Shown here one piece after another: positions 56,262 through 64,000 of a stretch of 64,000 bases of DNA. A model generated the notes under the pieces. The model was not told the DNA's origin, made no database searches, and worked only from the letters and a program-made list of their open reading frames with translations. Source of the stretch: Phragmites australis (lineage: Eukaryota; Streptophyta; Magnoliopsida; Poales; Poaceae). Position 1 is the first letter of the stretch, and each line of letters starts with the position of its first letter. Made by a program: the position numbers and the translations under genes. The stretch is from the NCBI RefSeq assembly GCF_958298935.1, contig NC_084932.1, forward strand, positions 11,449,501 through 11,513,500, read 5' to 3'.

Positions 56262-57448
56262 TGTCACACCCAATTTTATTAGATAAAATAAGATACGGCT
56301 TATGTGTGCCTAGGATATTTAACACACATAAGGATGTCACAAGTGATCTAACAAAAGCAATACTGTAAAGAAATAAATGTTTAACTCTTATAGTAATTGA
56401 CATATATTATCTTTTATGTAGATATCTGCAGCGGAACAGAATCACTGGTGCCCAACAATCTCATCTTGATAGTCTTCAACATCTTCACTCAGTGAGCAGC
56501 ACCATGCATGTCACATGACATAGGGAAAATAGCAAGTGTGAGCACATGACGCAATCAACAAGTGTACAGGAGAATAATGATATGCAGGCTTATAACAATG
56601 ACAGGATAACACAAGGGTTTATTTGGATAAATGTGAGTAAAGGAAACAATTGAACCTTAAATGCATTGAACAATTATTAAGTGAATGTAACCTAATTAAT
56701 CCAACCATTAAGTAACTCCTAAGGCTAACCACCTTACAAACTATAACTAGCTTGTACCGCGAGTACTACCACACCCAAATAACTAATCATGTGAGGATTC
56801 AAGTCTCCCATTACTGCGGGCTCGGCTGTTATAATAGTTTTACACTCTACAGAGGTTGTCTAGCTTTCCCCATGATTCAATGAATTCCATGTTGCCGTGT
56901 TCGCGAAACACTTAACACACTCTAGTGGTTTGCCACCAAGAAATCATTGTATGACATTTTCCACTAACCATAGCCTAAACCAGTATGCATGTGCCCACTA
57001 GGTTTCATCGCTAGGGATTATGGAAAGGGTACAACATTTCCAACCCAGAAGCCCCCTTTTGTGCTGACTTGATACACACTGGATAGAACTCTAACTAGTA
57101 TGCTATGTCTTACCCATATCTGCCTCGTGGTTGATACATCATTTCTTGGGTTTTTGCTCCACAAACTGGTCCTTACTTAGGTCACTGGAGCAATTACTAA
57201 AGCAACAACATAACCACAATCACTATCACAGCACCTCTATGCTCAAGGCCCAAGGTTTCATGTTGCTATCTCATCAACAAATTAACCATCATCATTAATT
57301 GTGTTCATTAGTCAAGTATAAGACACTTCCCAACATTATCGACAGCAAGGCTAAGCGCTTCTACCCATAGAAGACACCTAACCATAAACCACCTACGTTT
57401 CAAGGGATGATAAGGAAAAATTAGGGCAAACTCTATCATATGTGACTA
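56262..57448 (-). mobile_element. long-LTR fragment, 3' third, minus strand
   Basis: On the minus strand it ends AAATTGGGTGTGACA at 56262, like the LTR end at 49854. Its inner blocks (GCTTATGTGTGCC, AACACACATAAGGATGTCAC, GATATCTGCAG, CTATTTTCCC) match 49860-51110. It has no LTR start; at 57448 it meets the plus-strand LTR. No primer site follows the LTR end, so it was inserted as an LTR fragment or lost its interior. Confidence 0.82.
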
Positions 57449-60400
57449 CTGTCACACTCTAATTTTCAGATTTCTCAAATTTCTAAAATTTTCGAAGATT
57501 AGATTGTATGTTGAATAATTAGAATAGGAAAAAGCCTATTTTCTAAATTCAAATTCAAATTTAAATTAAGGTTTATTGTTTTGTTGTATGCATTCATGCT
57601 AAAAATAGGCATATAGGTTTTCTTTGGTTTTTATTGGATTTTATTTGACCTCTTTTGGAGTTTATTAGAATTTGTTTCCAATATCAAAATGTTTTCGTAA
57701 ACTCAAAATATCTTTATTTGGCTTCAAAAATGACTTCTTAAGCTTGTTGGAATTTCCTTGAAGTTTTAAGCTTCATTTGGTGTTTTGTTTGAATTTGGTT
57801 TGCTCTTAGTTGAATTTCAAAAGAATTAGAAAGCAAAAGAAAAAGAAAAACCTTAATCTCGATCTAACCCAGTTGTCGGCCCACTTCCCCTGGCCCAGTT
57901 TTCCCTCTCTCACTTTCTTCGGGCCCGTTCCAGCTCTCTCCCTCGGTCCGACCTACCAGCCAAGCCAGCCTGCTGCACTCTCCCTCCTCCTCCCCGCCTG
58001 GGCCTCAGTCTCGCCCAGTGTCGTGCCCCATCCGCTTGCCGCCCACTGCCAAACGCACCCTTGCCCTTGCCGCCTTCGCCGCGTACTGTTGCCATGTGGG
58101 CCCTGCATTCACGTCATCTTCCTCTTGAACTCTTCTGCTGCCATGCTTGTTTTGGAATCCGCTGCAGCCCTTCAGTGTCCTGGCGTCTCTTAACCTTCTC
58201 TTACCACCTATATATCCCCAGCCGTTCCCCTCGGACCTCCCATCACCAAAATCTGCCGAGATCCGAGCTTTCTCACCGAGACCCACAATCGCTACCGCCA
58301 CCTTTGTTGCTGCTCGGTGAATCTCGCCGCCAAGCTGTCCAAGTGTTGCACTGTGCCAGACGAGCCGACCAGCGGACTCGCAGCCACCCACCAAAGCTTG
58401 TGCCGCCGTCACCATCGCATTTTGACCGCCGGTGTCACCATCCCGATGAAGTCCCGAGCGCCTTCACCACCTCCGCCATCATCAACCTCCTTCCGGTGTC
58501 GCGCCACCTCGGTATGTCCTCAAACGGGATCCCCGTGTTCTCCAGTTTCTGCTAAGCCGCTCATCGTCGTAATCCACATACCAGAGCGCTGTTTCGGCTA
58601 ACTCCGGCGAACCTCTGTCGTGCCCGAGCTCGGTCGCCACCGTCCTTCTTTTGCTGCCACTGCTGTTTGCCTCCTCAATCTCCTTAGCCGTCTGATCCGA
58701 TTCCAAGGGCTCTAATTAGATCTAACCTACCCCTTCGCAGACCAATCATCTTTCTCCACATGTCTCACTTGATCCAGTCAGCATCTCAGCCACCTCACAC
58801 ACCTCATCACCTTCCGCATCAACAAAATTACTAATGTGTCATCCCTGTCACCGTGCCACATAAGCCATGTCAGCCCAGTCAACAATTCAAGCTTTTTGAG
58901 TACAAAAATAATTCTGAAATTCCATAAAATAGCACTTTTGCAGAAAAGCCCCTAGATCTTCAAAGTCTCGTAACTTCTCCGTTTTTACTCTGATTTGAGT
59001 GATTCTTGTGCTCAATTTTTTCTAAAATCATGATCAATCCAACCATGCTAATTTCAAATAGAAATTATCATATCTTTATAGTGGTTTTCCCTCATTAAAA
59101 TTTAAGTCTCTGCAACATGAAGATATTGTTTTGATTTGTAAATTCATGGTTGTCACAATGACATATAGGTCCTGATCAAATGTACATGTCATTGTATCAC
59201 AAACATAAGTTTATGACGTTAAAATAATATATTAATTTGTAGGTCACACATTTTAATGAATCAATCAATCTTTTCTATCATTTCATGTGAAGCCCTAGTT
59301 CCTAACTCTTCATCTTTCTTTGAAAGAAATCCAGTCAATTATGTTCTTCTTGTCCAGCCCAATCAAATCCCAATCCACATTCTATTTCTTTTATTTGCAA
59401 TTTGGAGTTTATTTGGTGTTTATTTGATGTTGCTTTTGTTTGTCGATATAATTCGCGATTAGTCGACAACGCCTCGGATCAGTTTGAGGGACTTCAAGAC
59501 TAAGATTTTGACAACACTGAGCAGCATTGGGTAAAATTAAAGTATACTCCTTGATCATCTCGAACTTATGTTTTTAATGTTTTGTTTATGCAGTGTCTAT
59601 CAATGTGATGGGTAGTCACCTATGTTAGGGTTGTCCCTAGATTTTCCCTTTGCATTCCTTGAAGCCTAAGTGCTAGTTGATACGAGTTTCTTGAGTAGAA
59701 TTGCTTAGCCATGCTTTTGGGATGTTAGGAAGTGTCATATACATGTTTAGTGGACAAATGCAATGGTGATGATGAACCTGTTTTAGTGACATGAAACCCT
59801 AGGACTTGGGCAAAGAGTGGGTTAGAGGATGTTGGTTCTTGTGGTGGGTTGTGGGTACGTTCCGAGCAGAGATGTTAGGTTTTGTGGTTATTTCTCTGTT
59901 GATTAGTTGGAAAGTCTTTGCCCAAGTGTCACATATAAGGATTGGTTCATGGAACGATAACACAAGAATTACCATACCAACCATGAGGATGATATGTGTA
60001 AGGCTTGGCATATTGGTTAGACACCTGACTGTTATTCGTTGGAGTACCAGGACCTAATCAATGGACAATGCTTTGTAGTGGTCTCCTTGCGGCACACCAC
60101 TGGTGTGTGTTAAGTTTCTTGCAAACATGGCAACACAGAAATCATGACTCGTGGGAAAAGCTGGACAACCTTTGCAGAGTATAAAACTATTATAACAGCC
60201 ATGCTCATGGTTATGAGAGACTTGGATCCTCACATGATTAGTGGGTTGTGATTATGGGTTTGGTTGTGGTTATGGATTTGGTTGTGGTTTTGGTTATAGT
60301 ATAGGGAGTACTAGACGGTTATGGTATGCAAGGTGGGGAACCTTGTATGTTGGGTGTGCACTGTATGAGTTACATTCACTTAATAACTGCTTAATTTTTT

Positions 60401-60470
60401 TTAGTCCAAATATGTTTTCATTACTCGCATTTATGCAAATATACTATGTGTTAGCCTATTCTTGATATAA
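57449..60470 (+). mobile_element. long-LTR fragment, 5' three quarters, plus strand
   Basis: Starts TGTCACACTCTAATTTTC. It has an AT-rich start, a TATA box (CTATATATCCCC, 58206-58217), a GC-rich leader-like part (57900-58700), and an inner part (59470-60460) that is the inverted copy of 50230-51250. It is cut at 60470 before the LTR end, about 400 bases short. Long frames in the GC-rich part are chance. Confidence 0.82.
58205..58217 (+). promoter_or_regulatory. LTR TATA box
   Basis: CCTATATATCCCC, about 760 bases from the LTR start, upstream of C-rich DNA. It corresponds to the minus-strand TATA at 52765-52780. Confidence 0.55.
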
Positions 60471-61308
60471 GATTGCATGATGTCATGGCTATCGAGCAAA
60501 CCAGTCAACCGCGTCGATGCTTTGATAAGACGGACGGGAAGAAGGGAAGAGGCTACTTCCTGATCCACTGTACCAACGCCCATAACTTGATCGAATGCAA
60601 GGTCGTGTGAGGCATCATCGACCAAGAGTTTGGGGAATGGAAACCTAGGCACAACAACAATGGTGAGGACAGGGCCAACCCTAACCAATCAGCTCTAGGC
60701 TTCCAGCAGGCTGAGAACATGATCCACACATCTTTAGGGGTGCCGCAATGTATTCGCCAAATAGGGAGTACAAGTCGGTGGTCCACGAGTTATGTGCGAT
60801 CATGCCAAGCCTGGGTCCACACCTGAAGTGGTCGGAGGTACCCCTCACCTTCAACCAAGCGGACCATCCCGCATAAGTCAAGCACCCCGATCATTATCCT
60901 ATCATGGATGAGCCCATGGTGCATAATCCTTGACTGGGGCTCGTGTTGGTCGATGGATGGAGGTCCATCAACCTCCTCTTTGCTGACGCGCTGGATGCCT
61001 TGAAGATCCCGAGGAGTGCATTGAAACCATCTCCTCCCTTCTTTGAAATCACCTTTAGCTCTTCAGCCAAGTCTTTGGGGTAGATCGAGCTACTCGTCAT
61101 CTTTGGTTCACCGAGTAACTTCAGGACTGATGTAGCGGACTTTGGGACCTCTTACAATACAATCCTAGGGCGACCAGCGATAGCCCAGTTCATGTCCATT
61201 GCACACTATGCATACCAGGCGATCAAGAATCCTGGTCCTAAGGGAGCCATCACTATTTTGGGCAATACAATGATAGACCTGCACTGTGACAAGAGGAGCC
61301 TTGACATG
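60471..61308 (+). pseudogene. Tat-lineage gag end and protease
   Basis: First frame: MAIEQTSQPRRCF and GRGYFLIHCTNAHNLIECKV, a gag zinc-finger-like region. Second frame: YKSVVHELCAIMPSLGPHLKW, then the protease with GLVLVDGGSSINLLFADALD, TSYNTILGRPAIAQFMSIAH and GPKGAITI. DGG(S) is the Tat form of the aspartic protease active site, and ILGRPA is the second conserved motif. Stops at 60608 and others break it. It is cut by the LTR at 61309. Confidence 0.88.
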
Positions 61309-62186
61309 GTTATTGGGGGAAAATAGACCAACCTGAGGATAATGGTTGACGATTGCTATCAAAGGTCCCTCTAGAGCCTTCGATCTCCAGACCCTCAGCA
61401 AGAGGCCTGACTTCTGGAGGCTGCAGGACCCTTCGGGCCACCTCTCTGGTACATACGTGGCCTTCCGAGGAATGGAAGCTACAGCAAGTCCCTGCAGAGC
61501 CTTCGGCCTCTGGACCCTCAGTAGGAGGCCTGGCCCCTGGAGGCTGTGGACCCCTTTGAACCACCCCTCTGGTGCCTATGTGGCCTTCTGAAGCCTAAAG
61601 ATGCAGCAGCTCCCCGGAGACAATATCAGGGAAGAAATGACACCCCCTGCATCTGACATGACGCGAGGTGATGGGCGGTTAATGCCGGTGCAAGTGGTGC
61701 TTATCCTGACACCCCAGCACGATGAAGGTCGTCCTGACACTCCCAGCAGAGTAGTGCCAGGCCGCAATTGGCAACCAACTCATACCTCAAGGGGCAGCCA
61801 CCACAATAGTTACCACGATAGATATTTATCTTCCATATAGGGTAAAAAGTAGTTATCCAGGAGAAGACCCAGTAATTCGGTCAGATCCTAGATATTTGTA
61901 CATCACGATAACTTTTACACTAAGCTACACACCACCCTATAAATAGGGGGTCGTGGTCATCTGGGGAGGAGAGGTCACAAGGAGAACGTTGAAGGCAACA
62001 CACAGGACACAGAAGTGCCCAAACACAAAATCACGTTGTGATACTCGCCCCAGACCGATCTATTGTTCTACTATCAATACATTTGTGGAGTTCCTTCCTC
62101 TCAAACTTCGTCTACCAGCTTGAGTCTCCTCCTCAGAAGAAACTCTCTCCATACTTGCTGGGGTAAGACGATCTCTTGCTCCAACA
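61309..62186 (+). mobile_element. Tat-type LTR (5' LTR), 878 bp
   Basis: Starts near GGTTATTGGGGGAAAATAG (61309) and ends GCTCCAACA (62186). It is the inverted counterpart of 596-1474. A TATA box (TATAAATA, 61938-61945) is present. Directly after it comes GCGTGCCGTCTGTGGGGA (primer site) and leader DNA, so this is a 5' LTR. It interrupts the protease frame at 61308. Confidence 0.88.
61938..61945 (+). promoter_or_regulatory. LTR TATA box
   Basis: TATAAATA in the LTR, equivalent to minus-strand AATAAATAG at 850-858 in the inverted copy. It lies about 250 bases before the LTR end. Confidence 0.6.
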
Positions 62187-62205
62187 GCGTGCCGTCTGTG
62201 GGGAC
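62187..62205 (+). other. primer-binding site region
   Basis: GCGTGCCGTCTGTGGGGAC follows the LTR end at once. The TGCCGTCTGTGGGGA form is typical of Tat-lineage gypsy elements in grasses. The related element at 5189 has a degraded version. Confidence 0.75.
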
Positions 62206-62790
62206 TCGAACACAGAAGTGCTAGAGAGAGGTAGGAATCCACCAGAAAAAGCACCAATGCGCTAGCGCCATATCCACCGTTGCAACCATGGAACCATATG
62301 CGTGGCTATCTCAGCCATGCACACCGCGTGCACCCTCCAGCCCCACTGCCGTATGGCATGGCGTTCCTTCGGCCTTGACGGATCCAAAACCTTGGGTCTG
62401 TATGTAAATTCCAGATGGCACGGAGGGCCTTCTAGCCTCTGCAAGACGAAGAACTCGCTACACCAGGAGAGGTCACAGTTAAGTAGGCCGCTTTCCAGTC
62501 GCTCTGGGCTAGCGAACCCAGGGATGTCCCGCCTGGGCTTGGTCCCAAAGTATCTCCTTCGACAGCACCTGGGATGCCCCAAGGGAGCCAACATCTTCGG
62601 AGAATCTGTCCACCTAGAGTCCTCCTTGGGCCCCTCTAGCGAAAGAGGGTTCCGAGGAGGTGCAAGGCTCCGGAGTGCGCAAACCCTACTAGCGCCCCTA
62701 GCGCAGCCCTTGTGACACCAACCAGGGCACACCCTTAGTGGACAGTGTTGCGGTGCACCCGGCGCATTTCCTCGAGAGCACGACAAGCCT
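62206..62790 (+). other. element leader, no gene
   Basis: Related to 5207-5760. It contains GCACCAATGCGCTAGCGCCAT near the start. There is no zinc knuckle or pol motif. Frames up to 182 codons exist on both strands in this GC-rich stretch, but they lack recognisable motifs and I reject them. Confidence 0.5.
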
Positions 62791-62885
62791 ACACACCGCG
62801 GGCGTAGCATGCCTAGGTCACTTGGAAGGTAGGATTACCTAGGTTTCCTAGAAGGTATTGCGTAGGTCCGATAGTGTGTAGAGCC
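62791..62885 (+). repeat. palindromic block shared with the 4528-11701 element
   Basis: GCATGCCTAGGTCACTTGG and CCTAGGTTTCCTAGAAGGTATTGC match the repeat unit at 6860-7170. CCTAGGTTTCCTAG and CTAGGTCAC-type palindromes are present. It marks the start of the repeat part in both elements. Confidence 0.7.
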
Positions 62886-62899
62886 TTTGGCATTAATAC

Positions 62900-63730
62900 A
62901 TGCCGAAGGGGATACAAAATCTCCGACAAAAACACAGAGACTTACAAAACCTCCAGCAAAAATGGAGAGACCTACAAAACCTCCAGCACAAACAGAGAGT
63001 CCTACAAAACCTCTGACAAAATGGAGAATCTTATAAAACCTCCGGCAAAAAAGGAGGGACCTACAAAACCTTCGGCAAAAATGGAGAGTCCTACAAAACC
63101 TTCAACAAAAATGGAGAGACTTACAAAACCACCGGCAAAAATAGAGAGACCTACAAAACCTTCGGCAAAATCGGAGTCCTACAAAAGCTCTGACAAAAAT
63201 AGAGAGTCCTACAAAACCTCCGGTAAAAACGGAGAGACTTACAAAACCTCTGGCAAAAACAAAGAGTCTTGCGAAAGCTCTGGCAAAAATGAAGAGTCTT
63301 ACAAATCCTCCGGTAAAGATGGAGAGACTACCGAAAACCTCTGCGAGATGGAGCGTCTTACAAAAACCTCTGCCAAATAGAGAGTCCTACTAAACCTCCG
63401 GCAAAAATGGAGAATCCTCCAAAACCACCGCAAGACGGAGAGTCTTACCAAACCCTCTGCTAAAACAAAGAGATTTCCAAAATCTCTGCAAGATGGAGAG
63501 TCTTACAAAACCTCTGTAGGACAGAGAGCCTTGCAAAAACCTCCGCAAGACGGAGAGTCTTCAAAAACCCCCACAAATGGGGATGTCTTCCATAAAACCT
63601 CCACAGGACGGAGAGCCTTGCAAAAACCTCCGCAAGATGGAGAGTCTTCAAAATCCCCGCAAATGGGGATGTCTTCCAAAAAACCTCTACCGGATGGAGA
63701 GGTTCTAAAAAGACCTATCGAACAAAATCC
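62900..63730 (+). repeat. tandem array, 30-bp unit, with a longer unit at its end
   Basis: CTACAAAACCTCCGGCAAAAATGGAGAGT repeats about every 30 bp from 62910 to 63460 (roughly 18 copies). From 63500 the unit grows to about 87 bp (GAGAGCCTTGC at 63524 and 63611). Each unit contains CTCCG..CGGAG or a variant, able to fold as a small hairpin. The open 168-residue frame (10-residue repeat, YKTSGKNGE-like) arises because 30 is a multiple of three; no protein function is supported. Confidence 0.9.
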
Positions 63731-64000
63731 CCCAGCATCTTGAAGGCCAATGCCTCCATGCCAGAGAAGTGCAAAACCCACTAGCCTCTGAGAGGCACAT
63801 CCAACAAATCAAAGGGGTATAAATCCCCCTCCCCGCAGGAAGAGGTATGGCCCATGTGACTCAAACATGCATGGTAGAAGGTAAAATCATTACCCTGTAG
63901 TCTCATCTAAGACATGACTCATACATCATTTATAAAGACTATGCTAATATTAAGCAAAAGCCCACTCTGCATGGCACGAGAAATAGAACGGAATCCCCAA
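63731..64000 (+). other. element interior after the array, continues out of the window
   Basis: AATATTAAGCAAAAGCCCACTCTGCATGGCA near 63948-63978 matches 7704-7738 in the 4528-11701 element. There the same sequence precedes the 109-bp array. The window ends before any further array can be seen. Confidence 0.55.

Noticed and set aside
57810..58555. Two proline/serine-rich open frames as a possible host gene
   Set aside because: They lie in the GC-rich leader-like part of a long LTR between its TATA box and the inner block, overlap each other in different frames, and have no recognisable domain.
596..62186. The inverted LTRs at 596-1474 and 61309-62186 as the ends of one huge element
   Set aside because: They are in opposite orientation, lie in different flanks, and each has its own tract or primer site pointing to separate elements.
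62262..62810. 182-residue minus-strand frame and the overlapping plus-strand frame at 62302-62715
   Set aside because: They overlap on opposite strands in a GC-rich leader; no motif, and no counterpart survives in the related leader at 5207.
62874..63380. 168-residue open frame with a 10-residue repeat
   Set aside because: It follows from a 30-bp tandem unit that lacks stops in one frame; there is no conserved protein motif.
62900..63730. Regular 30-bp repeats suggesting a CRISPR array
   Set aside because: The units are contiguous with no unique spacers, and the context is a plant LTR element.

Overview
The window looks like intergenic DNA from a large grass genome, probably a panicoid grass. 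I found no convincing host gene, rRNA, tRNA or CRISPR array. Almost everything recognisable comes from transposable elements: Ty3/gypsy LTR retrotransposons of at least three kinds, CACTA (En/Spm) DNA transposons and one hAT relic. The taxonomic call rests on these families (Tat-type elements with antisense genes, gypsy elements with 3-4 kb LTRs starting TGTCACACCC, CACTA elements with DUF4218/DUF4216-type transposases). It is an inference, not a measurement.

Layout, left to right. (1) 1-595 is the minus-strand 3' end of a gypsy pol gene, cut by a minus-strand 879-bp Tat-type LTR (596-1474), which is followed by an antisense accessory gene relic (about 1680-2740). (2) 2748-4527 holds an LTR-like start and two tandem arrays (about 68 bp and 113 bp). 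(3) 4528-11701 is a complete two-LTR element with no gag-pol; its interior is tandem arrays plus an antisense accessory ORF. (4) 11702-24623 is a minus-strand gypsy element (3' LTR part, pol, then LTR-like DNA). Its integrase is interrupted by a complete 5.28-kb element (13931-19209) with a perfect ACTAG target duplication. (5) 24624-25510 is a CACTA terminal region built of 72-bp repeats. (6) 25519-31016 is a minus-strand gypsy element with gag, protease, RT and RNase H, its LTR, and behind that LTR the pol tail of a second copy. (7) 31017-33086 is non-coding LTR-like DNA. (8) 33087-42358 is a 9.27-kb CACTA element with clean TIRs and a GGA target duplication, carrying a TNPD-type pseudogene and a second spliced gene with a Ulp1-like domain. 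(9) 42359-44160 is a minus-strand hAT relic, followed by another CACTA end (44161-44520). (10) 45430-56261 is a minus-strand Tat element remnant: an antisense spliced Transposase_28-type gene on plus and integrase on minus, split by a 6.17-kb element (47538-53711). (11) 56262-60470 is two long-LTR fragments placed in opposite orientation. (12) 60471-61308 is a Tat gag-protease fragment. (13) 61309-64000 is the 5' end of a Tat-type element related to the one at 4528-11701, with a 30-bp array.

Three things deserve most attention. The element at 47538-53711 has a normal 3.86-kb 5' LTR, but its 3' LTR consists of 14 normal bases followed by an inverted copy of the first ~280 bp of the LTR. The whole insertion therefore ends in ~280-bp inverted repeats yet has a perfect 5-bp target duplication. 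Second, the tandem arrays that replace gag-pol in the Tat-type elements are made of small hairpin units, and several units keep pairing through changes on both sides of the stem. Third, a serine-rich antisense ORF with a matching TATA box and a matching C-terminal motif occurs in two different Tat-type copies. Most coding regions carry stops or frameshifts, so these are mostly relics; the complete insertions with intact target duplications are the better preserved ones.
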